DNA from: Scleromitrula shiraiana
Taxonomy: Eukaryota; Ascomycota; Leotiomycetes; Helotiales; Sclerotiniaceae
NCBI GenBank assembly: GCA_028455995.1
Contig: JABELC010000002.1
Location: 3,658,001-3,722,000 of the forward strand
Length of the DNA: 64,000 bases
Direction: 5' to 3'
The notes under the pieces are model-generated. The model was not told the DNA's origin. It made no database searches and saw nothing but the letters and a program-made list of their open reading frames with translations. Shown here piece by piece: positions 13,389 to 24,551 of this stretch. The stretch's first letter is position 1; each line of letters opens with the position of its first letter. The translations under genes were made by a program, and so were the position numbers.

Positions 13389-16300
13389 CTAAGCCTGAGC
13401 CGCGCCCCCTCTACCCCTCTGAAACCCTCTTCCTCTCCCACCACCTCTCCCACCTCTCCCTCTACCTCTAGAATCCAAGCTAGCTGGCGGAGGAACATTA
13501 TTATAGCTCTGCGGTTGCTGCTGTTGTTGCTGTACAACCGGAGCCACAGATGCAGATCCACCACCCCTACCACCTCTATATCCATTTCCACGACCACGCG
13601 AACCATTTACATAGCCATTACCATTGGGAACGGGCGTGGAGTCGCGAATAGCCATGCTGCTATGAATAGCCGGTGTTGCATTATCGCCATTAGAGAAACC
13701 ACCACGACCACGACCACCACGAGGAACGAAGTTTCCACGTTGGCCTGAGACGGCACCGCGGAAGGATCCACGAAGTGGTGGTGGAGGACCAGCTTCTCTA
13801 TACTGACCATGTCCTCCTGCTGGAGAACCATATCCACCATTAACGGTGAAAGGTGTATTAGAAGGAGCAGGTCTCTTTTCAGCAGCTGCTTTAGAATTTG
13901 CAATCAATTGCTTGTTGGTTACATTAACAACACTGCTAATAGGAACAGTTGAACCTCGGAATGGCGAGCAGCGCTCTCCAAGAGTTGTACCACTCATGAA
14001 CGTAACGTCAAAAACAACATCAAGTAAAGTGGTACGAGGAGTACGTGAAATTCCGACCACAGTTCCGCGTGTGGCGATTGGCACACGGCCAGAATCTGCA
14101 ACATAGATTACACGGTCGCCTAGGGCAAATTTTTGATTACCACAACGATGCTCGGCATCACCAGGTCTCATCAATGCATTACGAGGAACTCCCTTGAGTT
14201 TCGTGTAACTGGGAGCAGGACCGGAAGCTAAAGCTTGATCAGCGGCTTGTTCAATGGCCATCACGACATCGGAATCCAATTGTTCGGCATCCAATGGTAC
14301 TTTTTCGAAATGTTTTGCTTCAATGGATTTGAGCCATGTAACAATTTCCTTGATAACAACTCCAGGGAAATCAGCCTCGTCGTAATCGTTACCCTGAGGT
14401 TTTCTTTGGATACCAGCGAAGAAATGAGGGAACTTTGTCATGTAAGTACTGATAAGTTCAATGGCTTTGTTACTAAATTCCCATCCATTCTCGGCTCGGC
14501 GAGAATATCCCAGGACCTTTAACTTCTTAGCCTCAAATTTTAGGTTGAGACCCAAGTTAATCCTGAGTTGACCAACAGCGGACACTTGGAAAGAGGAAGT
14601 GATCTTGCTAAGTACAAGTGGATGTAACCCTAGCATTTTGGCGACGGCGAAGGATGGTGTGTATTGAGTATGCGACTTGGCGTTGTGAACAATGTTCCTT
14701 CCAAACTCAACTTCCTTTCCCTTCAATGTCCAAAGCAATATTTCAAGTTTCTGATCTTTGTGACCTTCCACAACCAATGGTCTACCATAGTTGAAATCAC
14801 CAAGGAAGAATGCTCTGGATTTAACAGGGAATTCTTCCTCGATAGGTAGAGCTTCTCTCTCCAAAAAGCGTTGGTCTTCACTAATTACCTCATCCACCAC
14901 AACTTGTGAAGCATAATCAACATCCTGTCCAGGAATGACAGCGTATTCCTTAACCGTCGCACCATCATCAGTCTTCTGTAAACCTTTCAACATCTCTACG
15001 TGAGTCAAAGACTCTACTGGTCCAATAATTATACCCAATCGCTTGCTATAATTATTCTCAATCCTGTCGGCCTTTTTACGCCAGTCGTCAATTTCACGAG
15101 GTCCATGTTCTTTAGCAATGGGCTGATTGCTACCATCATTCGAAGGAAAATAGTCGAACAATTCATCAGAGACCTTGACGACTTTACCTTCCTGCAAGAA
15201 AGGATAGCCAACGAATACTCTTTTACCGAGCTTCGCTTGTGCGTTTTTGATGTTCGTTCTGGCCTCAACATTTTCGATGGTAACAACCATACTTTCATTC
15301 CGACTGTCTGATTGGAAAACATTGACTCCGTGAAATCCCAGTGTTGCATTGTACGGAAGATAGTCCAAACTTGGGAATCCTGCAAGAGCCGAAGCACCAA
15401 GCTTGACTCCATCCATAAGACCAACATAAAAGTCCAATCCTTCAATAGTAGGCAGGTCAAATATATTCTCAACACAGCGACAATGTGCGATATCGGGAAA
15501 GATACCGACCAATGAAGATGGGTAGGTGAAGTCTAAATCTGGATCATAGGTGAACTTAAGGGTAACTCCAAAATCGTTTCTGGCCTTTTCATCATCACTC
15601 AATAGATGGTTCTTCGTTGCCATTGCATCCAGCAATCGCTTCTCGTCTATGAAAGGAATCTTAACCACAGCTTCCCATTCCATCTTCTTTCCATTCATAT
15701 CGAGTTCAAAGTCCCGAGGGTAGAAGTCGATGATGGGAGATGCAGGATTGGTCATAAGATCATGATAAACTGCCGGAACGATCTTCTTACTACGATCTGG
15801 AAGCACACCCATAAGTTGTTCGAAAGGGTGAAATGGCTGGCCAAGTTTGAAATTGACATCAGCCTTAAGACCCTTGATAACATCTATTTGTCATTGTTAG
15901 CATATACGATTGTGCCCTGACTGGTCAAGCTAAACTCACCGGAAATCATAGGAGAGTAGTGGTATTGGTAATACCAAGGCCATGACACTACTCCGCGGTA
16001 ATAGTAGTAAAGAACCCATTGCAGACCCTGAACGTAGTTCTCACACAACTTCGTCAATTCTGTTTCATTCTTGCGATCCCATTCAAATTTGCCTTCGTAA
16101 TATTTATCTTTCCATTCTTGGAATTTCTCTTCATATTGACGATCCATCTCAGCCTGTGCTTGTTCTTTTGTGACATCAAGAACCTCGGCTTTGTCATACT
16201 TCTTGAAAACACGCATAATCGCGAGCTGGGATTCCTCGTCCTCGTCTTCATCTTCTTCCTCATCCTCAGGCTTAGCGGGGAATGAAAGTTGCATATGACG

Positions 16301-17678
16301 CTCTCCTTCATCATCCTCTACTGTTTTCCACTCTAGATGTAAACTGTCCGCCAAGTCCTGTGCGAATTTTCTATCTGCAGCAGGTAGTTTTTTAGAGAGG
16401 TCGAGTGGCTCTGTCGCTCTTTTGTTGACATATGCCTTGACCTGTTTCCATACTTCTTGCTGGGAAGTAGTCATAACAAGCTTCCCCTTGTTCTTTCCCT
16501 TTACCATTACGTCCTCTTTCGACATTTGTTTAGCCTTGAACCATTTTGAGTCGGAGCTCTCGGATTCGAAGAATCTATACTCAACATGCGAAAGTTCTTC
16601 TAACAAAATCGCCAGTCGAGGCATGTTGATAACACCACCCTCGTTGATATATCCACCACATTTAGGCAAGATAGTTTTGTACACCTTAAACATCAACGCC
16701 AAAGCACCCTCATTGATGTGCAAGTTAGGAAGATTGGGCAAGAAATCGTTCCCAACAAAGAAAGCCATAAGAATAAAATCATCAATAACGCGCTCAAGAT
16801 CGTAAGGGAATGAAAGTGTGCCGACTTCCTTCAACTCCTGAAACTCTAGTTCCAAGTACTCCCGAACAATGCAAAGATGCATCAGGTAAAAATTCTGATG
16901 CTCCAACTCCTTCGATTTGGTCTTACTCTGTCGACCAAAAGTAACTTCCTCTCTAAGAAGACAGAAATGTGGATCATGACTTAATAATCCTAACATGATC
17001 AAATCGGCATCTAAACCATAAAGACAATGTCGTCTATTGGGGTCGTAATCGGGTTGTGCTTTTTTCAGTCGAATGTATTCCATAATCTTGTGTTCACCTT
17101 CTCCCGGTACTTCGTGTCCCGAGAGCACAATCTCAGTTCCCTGCCAATCTACATCCTCTGAAACCTTCTTTGCGATGAAATATTTTAACTGTTGAGTCAA
17201 TTTCTGCATAAATGCCGTTCCTAGTAACAATTAGTTCTGTAGCACTTTGCCCCCCATTAGAGCGTAGCTTACCTGGTGTAATTGCATTACTATCGAATGC
17301 TTCCTCCTTTGGCAATTCTTTTCCCTCCTTGATTGCTTTGTCTCTAGCAGTCTCTGCATCTAAAGCTGTTCGAAATCTTCGAGCTCGTTGCTGATTCATT
17401 TTTGCGCGAGGGGCAACTCCATCCACGGCCATGAAGAAAAGCTGCTTGGGCTTAATCTTTCCATAAAGATGCTCAATGTAATTGAATATTGCAATAAACA
17501 TTTGTTCTTCCGTCATTCGAAAGGTTGCATCATCTGTATCCTTATGAGTACAGTTGTGGATGATTCCATTCATATCCAAGTATAGACAGTCGAATTCTGG
17601 TATTCTGTTTTCCGCAATCAATTGCGAAATTGAAGGATACCTTTCACTCATCCATCTGAAGAATTTTGGAACACCCAT
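13389..17678 (-). CDS. XRN1: 5'-3' exoribonuclease 1 (XRN1/KEM1)
   Basis: Three exons, read downwards: 17678-17273, 17220-15940, 15883-13389 (1393 aa); introns of 52 and 56 bp. It degrades decapped, 5'-monophosphate RNA in the cytoplasm as the last step of the decapping pathway. The start MGVPKFFRW is the canonical XRN N-terminus. The active-site acids fall at the same numbers as in yeast: D35 (LYLDMNG), D86 (VDG), E176 and E178 (PGEGEHK), D206 and D208 (GLDADL). The 5'-phosphate pocket residues K93, Q97, R100 and R101 are present, and VGNDFLP follows. The tail beyond about residue 1270 is Gly/Arg-rich with RGG repeats, typical of disordered RNA-binding C-termini. The gene is complete and undamaged, divergent from HAT2 with about 650 bp between start codons. 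Confidence 0.96.
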
Positions 17679-18324
17679 GATGTATAAGTGGTGCGCAACG
17701 TGCGCTAGATTTGTATCGTTGTGTAGAAAGTTTGCGATTGAACAGTAGAAGTTGTTGATGGGAGACGCTTTGCTATTACCACAAAGTGTCTATGACTATG
17801 ACGAAAAAGAGGGGCAACGAGCTTCAAAATGAGCTCTGTATTTGTAAAATCAAAGGATCGACCTTCTTTTAAAATCTCCAAATATCTTCTGGTGATATCC
17901 CTTCAGTAGTTGTGACAAATTATGAGAAAATCTCTTCAAAGATCAAGAAAGGAAACAATCAAAATATTATTGTCGAAGACAACATGATGGCTTGCCTCAC
18001 GCTTCGGTAGCTTATGTAATCATATGAAGGTTCTTGCCTTGTACCGCCTCGTGGCAGAATTTTAGTGCAAACTTTAAGCTGGAAATCTAAGCTGTTGATC
18101 GATCTAAACTAGCGGCCGATATTACTCTAAGCGACCCACTAAATTATCACATCGCGAGTCTTGAAGCGCGTCTTCCCAAAAGTAGTCTTTTTGACACCAA
18201 TAATACCCTCAATTTTGACCTTTAGAACGTCAACATTAAAGTCTAGATTAGTCGCAAACAACGAGACTTCACATTGCAGAGTACTCATACACATACTTAG
18301 AATTATCGCAACATATAGTTCACT
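17679..18324. promoter_or_regulatory. Shared XRN1/HAT2 divergent promoter region
   Basis: The 646 bp between the two start codons must hold both promoters. No canonical TATA box or named operator stands out. Short open frames inside it do not resemble proteins. Confidence 0.5.
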
Positions 18325-19979
18325 ATGGCACCTGAAGATCATGATATAGATAGTAAGTTTGATCTTCACCTTCTTAATTGCTTCAATGCTATCTGTCGAA
18401 CTTTGGACTAACATATTCAAAGTGAATCGCCCAGAAGAGGATGCTGAAGATATGGATCAGAAGCTTATCAATGAGGGTAGGTTGCTTAGGTACTTGGAAA
18501 AATGAGGTTAATACTAAATTTAAATCCAGAGTATAAAACATGGAAGAAGAACAGCCCTTTTCTATATGACATGATTCTGAGGTATGAGAGCTCTGCGACT
18601 ATCTTGTATGTATCTAAGCTAATATCAGAGTAGCACTGCTCTTGAATGGCCTACCTTAACAACTCAATGGTTTCCGGATGTGAAGGAGTAAGTGGGAGAA
18701 GATATCCGTCAGATTTGGACCAGACTAATAGTTCTCAGGCCCGCAGGAAAGAACTATAGCGTTCATCGACTTCTCATTGGTACCCATACATCCAATGGCG
18801 CACAAAACTATCTCCAGATTGCGAACGTGGAATTGCCTAAAAGTGTTACTCCAAATCATACCGATTACGACGAGGATAGAGAAGAAATTGGAGGTTACGG
18901 AAAATCATCGTCAGGAGATCAAGCAGCAATCAAAATGAACATTGAGCAAAAGATCGACCACCCAGGAGAAGTCAACAAGGCGAGATACCAACCGCAAAAC
19001 CCAAATATCATAGCCACCATGTGTATAGATGGAAGAGTTTTAATTTTCGATCGCACAAAGCACAGTAGCATTCCGAAGGGTATCGTATCTCCACAAATCG
19101 AACTTCTAGGACACAAAAAGGAAGGTTTTGGTTTAGCATGGAGTCCTCATGTTGCTGGTGAACTCGCAACTGGTAGCGAGGATAAAACCGTTCGATTATG
19201 GTAAGGTAAGCGGGAACCCAATTCAATAGCATTATATTAACTACTATTAGGGATCTCAACACTTTACAAGGAAGCAGCCATCAGATAAAAACGAGTAAAG
19301 TCTATACCCATCATACTTCCATCGTCAACGATGTTCAATACCATCCACTTCATAAAACTTTAATCGGAACAGTCTCAGATGACTTGACGCTCCAAATTCT
19401 CGACACCAGAAGATCCGAAACAGATAGATCAGTCAGCCAAGGTAGAGGTCATTCCGACGCTATCAACGCTCTGGCTTTCAACCACGCATCCGAATATGTC
19501 TTAGCCACAGCATCAGCAGATAAGACCATCGGGCTTTGGGATCTAAGAAATCTCAAGGAGAAGCTTCACTCTCTTGAAGGTCATACAGATGCCGTTACAT
19601 CTCTCGCTTGGCATCCAACAGAAGAAGCTATCTTAGGAAGTGGCAGTTACGACCGCAGAGTAATCTTCTGGGATCTTAGCAGAGTTGGCGAGGAGCAATT
19701 ACCAGATGATCAGGAAGATGGTCCTCCAGAATTGTAAGTTTTCTTTCTCGTGATTCTTTTTCATATACTCAATAAAAAATACAATTCTAATCATATAATA
19801 GACTCTTCATGCACGGAGGACACACAAACCATCTAGCGGATTTCAGCTGGAATCAAAATGAACCTTGGGTGGTATGTAGCGCGGCAGAAGATAATCTCAT
19901 TCAAATCTGGAAGGTTTCAGAGGGAATTGTAGGGAAGGATATTGCTGAGATCCCGATGGATGAATTGGAGCAATCCTGA
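18325..19979 (+). CDS. HAT2: Hat2/RbAp48-type WD40 histone-binding protein
   Basis: Seven exons: 18325-18352, 18423-18476, 18530-18581, 18634-18687, 18739-19200, 19251-19733, 19802-19979 (436 aa). Splicing keeps frame throughout and yields the family N-terminus INEEYKTWKKNSPFLYD followed by TALEWPTLTTQW, the helix and loop that bind histone H4. Seven WD40 blades follow, with clear LWDL/FWDL repeat ends, and the protein ends in a short acidic tail. In yeast Hat2 partners the Hat1 acetyltransferase on newly made H4; in filamentous fungi the same protein also serves other histone chaperone and PRC2-like complexes. The first exon is only 28 nt. Exon 4 uses the acceptor at 18633, because the upstream AG choices would add residues not in the family. 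Confidence 0.92.
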
Positions 19980-20483
19980 TGAGTTGATTTGTAGGAAGAA
20001 AGAAAGGTGTTAGGTGGGGAAGTGGATAATAGAGGGCGAAAGAGGGCTAGGAGGTGATATCAATAGGAAAGCGATGAGTATTAAGTGGACAGGAGATGAG
20101 ATAAGATAAGATAAGATAGTTAAATGAAATACCCGGGGAATGAATAGTATCGGTAGACTGGCTGGTTGGCTGATGGTCTAATGTATGTATGTAAGAATTG
20201 AATCGTTTTTGCGCAGGACGAGAATTTTATTATATGGATGGTTATTTTTGATTTCTTATTTGTTTTCCCTAGCCTGCTTGCTTACTTGCTTGCCTGTTAC
20301 TGTGCACCGAAGTTGGTGGGGCGTAAGTAGTGTTGAATTACTTGGGTTTTTGGAGATAGAGATTTGGGCTTGGTTTATTGGAAATGAGGGGGGATGTGCT
20401 ATGCTGATTTATAGTTAAATTTGATGTTGATGATATGCATAATATTCTGTTTAAAGGTTCAATTAGATTAAACGAGATATTTC
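19980..20483. other. HAT2 downstream region
   Basis: A purine-rich 3' flank with a GATAA repeat (about 20099-20118). No gene seen; an open frame at 20185-20418 is compositionally random. Confidence 0.5.
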
Positions 20484-21090
20484 CTACCGATCTGCACCAT
20501 AAACCATAACCAAGCTCTCCAACATCTTCTCCTCGCCCTCAACTTGAACAATCTCAGTTGCAATGTGCTCAAATGCCAGATGTTCATACAGGAGACAACC
20601 CACTGGACTTACACAAAGAGTTACTGGCCAACCATTATCATCAGCGTCTGAAATTCTTCGACTCATCAGAATCGTGCCACCCCCATATCGTCAGAAATTA
20701 GGATGAGTTACAAGAGAAGAAAAATCGATTTGTTTTTGTTCCCAACTTGTAAAGTGTGTACTAAATCGTTGGCTTGTCTTTTTAGGAAAAACTTTGCAGA
20801 TTTTCTCACCTTCCCAGCGGGATCTGAATATATTAGACATATTAATAAATCGAAATCACAAAATATGAGGTAGAACAAATGGCGTTACCGACAGCTCTAG
20901 ATTCAACCAACGCAGCAACACCCCAGAATGCATGATCCACGACTCTGGAAGTAACACTGCTCTCCATCTTCGATATGAGCCTCAACAACATAGACTTTAT
21001 ACTTCTGGCCCTCCTCAAGATAATCCCCATGTTCTTTTCGAGTCCACTTCGGCGATCTTTGGGGTGTTGATGGCGAAATGAGTAATAATG
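20484..21090 (-). pseudogene. Broken GNAT-family N-acetyltransferase
   Basis: Read downwards, fragments in different frames line up as one GNAT domain. They are KWTRKEHGDYLEE...KYKVYVVEA (about 21085-20950), then SRVVDHAFWGVAAL in another frame (about 20955-20895), then LVTHPNF-stop-RYGGGTILMSR and DDNGWPVTLCVSPVGCLLYEHLAFE (about 20740-20540). R-Y-G-G-G-T matches the acetyl-CoA loop Q/RxxGxG/A. A TGA stands directly before that loop where the family has Arg (CGA), so one C-to-T change explains it. With the frameshift upstream, the gene cannot encode the full enzyme. The substrate is unknown. An unusual intron hiding the stop cannot be excluded. Confidence 0.6.
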
Positions 21091-21800
21091 ATGGACTTGT
21101 AGTTCTTTTGTAAAGCCTTAGATATGGACTTCAGCGATGGGATCTAGGTTATTTTTTGCAGCTTTGCGGATGGTGAAGTCTGGGAAGATCATCATTCATA
21201 CAGTAGGTTGTTTTTTCAGTCACATAGAGAGAGAGGACGGAGGAGGTTTGGATGGATCTTCTAATTCATCTTACCCTTTTATATTCAGATTTTCATACCA
21301 ATTCTTTCCCGATATCCTATTCTTAGCATGTCAGAAATATATCCTAGTGTGACTTGAGGCTGAAGCAATGTCGTCAAGCAACATATAAAGTGGCTTGAGT
21401 TTTCCCCGATCTAACTTGTAAGAGGCAGAACTCTCGCCGATTGCTACTCTAGACCTAGCGTAAGTGCTTGGCTTAGCGGGTGTCTATTGACATAATGAAT
21501 CTATCGCATAGTTGCATACGTGAAACATTATGGCCCAGTCGTAGATGAGTAATTTCTTACTAATGTCCATATGCTCAACTTCGCTTCACTTCACTTCACT
21601 TTAGTATTGCATCTGTCGCGGAGGAGCGGGACCGTCGCTTCTTTTTTGTGTTATGGATCTTGTTTATAGGTCCCTGACTGGGGTGTATGAATATTTCATC
21701 GTCGAATTCACTTCAACTTGACTTCAGTATTGGCCATACGTTCCTTCCTACTTTATCACTTTTGTTGCAGGACAACAACTCAAATCTTGACCTTCTAGCG
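21091..21800. other. Intergenic stretch
   Basis: No gene recognised. Open frames here (such as 21137-21352) have no family resemblance. TTCACTTCACTT repeats lie near 21585-21600. Confidence 0.5.
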
Positions 21801-22094
21801 TCTTTCTTCTCTTTCTCTTCTTCTCTTTCTCTTCTTCTCTTTCTCTTCTTCTCTTTCTCTTCTTCTCTTTCTCTTCTTCTCTTTCTCTTCTTCTCTTTCT
21901 CTTCTTCTCTTTCTCTTCTTCTCTTTCTCTTCTTCTCTTTCTCTTCTTCTCTTTCTCTTCTTCTCTTTCTCTTCTTCTCTTTCTCTTCTTCTCTTTCTCT
22001 TCTTCTCTTTCTCTTCTTCTTCTCTTCTCTTCTTCTCTTTCTCTTCTTCTCTTTCTCTTCTTCTCTTTCTCTTCTTCTCTTTCTCTTCTTCTCT
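21801..22094. repeat. About 21 copies of a 14-bp CT-rich minisatellite
   Basis: The unit TTTCTCTTCTTCTC repeats nearly without error, with one short interruption near 22016-22034. The strand is pure pyrimidine. Because 14 is not a multiple of three, it translates as a 14-residue S/L/F cycle, which is not a protein. It sits just upstream of a possible spliced gene, so it may be a promoter pyrimidine tract; it could also form triplex DNA. Confidence 0.93.
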
Positions 22095-22269
22095 TTTTTT
22101 TTCCAGCAACAACAACGACATGGTGAGTTATTAAATTTTTTTCTATGATTTATTCCTCTTAAGTACTCAAACTGTTACTAATATACATTTAGGAGGCTGC
22201 TACTACCAGAAATAGAATCTCCCTCACTGTAACTCATTGATATAAATTGAAATCCAGTTTTTTTACTAA

Positions 22270-22974
22270 TTATCTAGAGGATGAGGATGAGGATGAGGAG
22301 GGAAGTGTCAAAAAACAAGTAAGTTATATTTTGTCACATCACTTTCAATTAACTAACTAGACGTAGAATACCATGACTACTACCTCTGCTGCTGCTGCTG
22401 CTGCTGCTGATAACGAGGCTATAAAGCCCAAAAAACTTACCCGCCGTCGTGCCTGTACTCGTACAAGCAAACCAAACAATCGTTTTGGACGAAATCCACA
22501 AAAAAGCTCAACCAAACCACCAAAAGAACTGAAGAACAGTAATCGGCTTCAGATATTCTACGAGAAGACCCTACTAATAACGACGCCCTCGATTCATTTC
22601 AAAGAAACAACGCGAAGGACTATCATCACGCAACAGCTATTGTAGGTGTTGGCGCAAAGCCAGATGGGCGGCCACGAGTTGCTGCCTCTCTAGACGCTAT
22701 TCCAAGCGACACACTGGCACCTCGTGGCCGTTCTGTGGTGAGAGGCTGTGTTGATGTCGATGAAGGTACGTTTTCTCATAAATAAATTAAATTGATTGTG
22801 TACTGGTACAATATAGATACGGTTATGAGAGAGATTTCGTTGACTTTTTTACCTGATTCGGTAGATCCACTTTGGCTGTTGCTGCTCAGAAGACGTTATT
22901 CCAAACGACTCTCTGGCACCAGCCATTGCTGGATGTGCTTTGCCGTGTCAAGATGAAGTCAAGAAGGGGGAATG
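22270..22974 (+). CDS. Possible spliced gene of unknown function
   Basis: Several good splice signals are packed together. There is a GTGAGT donor (22122), an acceptor after TACTAATTATCTAG (22279), a GTAAGT donor (22319) and an acceptor after CTAACTAG or ACGTAG (22362-22368). Joined, they give an acidic DEDEDEEG run followed by MTTTSAAAAAAADNEA and a basic stretch (about 22373-22540). A second open frame then runs across 22545-22768 (SDILREDPTNNDALDSF... to CVDVDE) and ends at a GTACGT donor. It holds DAIPSDTLAP, and a near copy, DVIPNDSLAP, appears at 22887-22916. The frame changes near 22530, so either an intron is missed or the gene is decayed. No family recognised; exon limits are tentative. 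Confidence 0.3.
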
Positions 22975-24551
22975 ATGGTGAATTGCAATTTAAAATACCG
23001 TATCTTGTATGAACATTAGAATCAGATTAGCTCTCAAGAAATTTCAACGTCCAAGTTTTCAACAGACATTCAGAATGAACCCATTCAAAATGCATTTAAA
23101 TTCGTATATACCCAACAGAAGATTAGAATACATTTGCTCAAAATACACTTCAATGTCCAAATTGCAAATAGACATTCAAACCGAACTTACTCAAAATAGA
23201 TTTAAATGTCCAATATCTAGAGAGACATTAAAAAACAACGTAACCCAATTCGTCGTCTAAACTTTATCATTTAACTTGAAGTATCTTACCAATAAATTTT
23301 CTAGATGGTGATTCATACCTCATCTCATTCACCACTAGAACTGCTCAACCTAATTCTGACCGATAGTAAACACAAATATTACATTACATCACATCATATC
23401 ACAATCCACAATTCGAACCCTCAAAACCATAATTATAACTATAATTATAACTATAATTATAACCATAACCATAATCATAACGAGCAGAATAGTCAAAAAG
23501 ATCCCAAGAAAAAAGCAGACCTTCAAATCCCCATACCGGTCTGCGATCTCATTAACGTTTCGACCCAGGCCTCTTCCCCTCCTGCTCCTCTATAAGCTAT
23601 CCATTATCGCACCGGGTTTCTTCGACAACTTGAAGGCACCATCTCATATTCTACGACACGAGCGGTCAATAGCCTAGTCATATCCATATGAATTAACATA
23701 AATATGAATTGACAAGGCGATCTTTGATTAAAGTTAGATTAGATATTGTTGTTGGGTAGTCACTATGGCGTTTTTGGTAATGCTATCACATTTGCAGGGC
23801 TTGATTTTGATCGTCGATTTGATATACCTTAGTATCATCAGGGTGACGTCGCTTCCATGGTGGCTTTAGCACATTAATAATAAAGCTAGCTAGAGGATGA
23901 GTGCTGCGAAGTGTACTTCCTCCTCTATTCTTCGCTTGCGGAAGTGATCTTCTTGCTGATCATCGTTCGGTCTATTGGGATATTCAATATATAGTAGTTA
24001 TAAACTGATTACATAGATGTGATACTAAATTTCACGGATATAATGTTTTTTGATGTGATGTTAGACATCAAGTTCGAAATTCGAGATTCTTATTGTTTGA
24101 TTTAGTTGTGGGTGATGCAGATCTTAGATTGTTATCTTTAAGTTGGACATTATGAGGTCTTACTTGCTGGACTTGGATGTGGATTGTGAATGAATGGATG
24201 AATGAATTATTGCATCATAACGCTTCTTGATATTTGGCTTGTTCTACTCTGTTAGGTATATATTATGGCTGTATAGTACCGATCGATCGCGCTCTTACAA
24301 AGATTAAAACATTAATGAAACTTATATTATTCACATCTACCTATCTATCTTTCTATCCTATTATGAATATTCAACCGATCAAGGTAAGTAGATATACAAG
24401 TAGATAGGTATTTAGGAAGTTAGGAAGTAATAATCCTATACATTGATCCATCCATCTATCATATCATCTCATCTCATCTATCCATTACTTTACAGCGGAG
24501 TTAACAATCCATCATCCATCTTTCATCTTACCCCCTCTTCCTCTTTCTTTT
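22975..24551. other. Intergenic DNA with degenerate repeats
   Basis: 23035-23235 is an imperfect repeat of a TTCAAATGTCCA/GACATTC theme. 23425-23480 is an ATAATTATAACT/CCATAA array. No gene recognised. The last part (24470-24551) is the VPS54 downstream flank. Confidence 0.5.

Noticed and set aside
13359..13748. Plus-strand frame rich in Thr and Ser opposite the XRN1 C-terminus
   Set aside because: It is antisense to the RGG-coding repeats of XRN1, whose frame is confirmed by the family.
21687..22148. Open frames on both strands across the CT array (S/L/F-rich and R/E/K-rich)
   Set aside because: They are simple translations of a 14-bp repeat; no start context, domain or splice evidence supports them.
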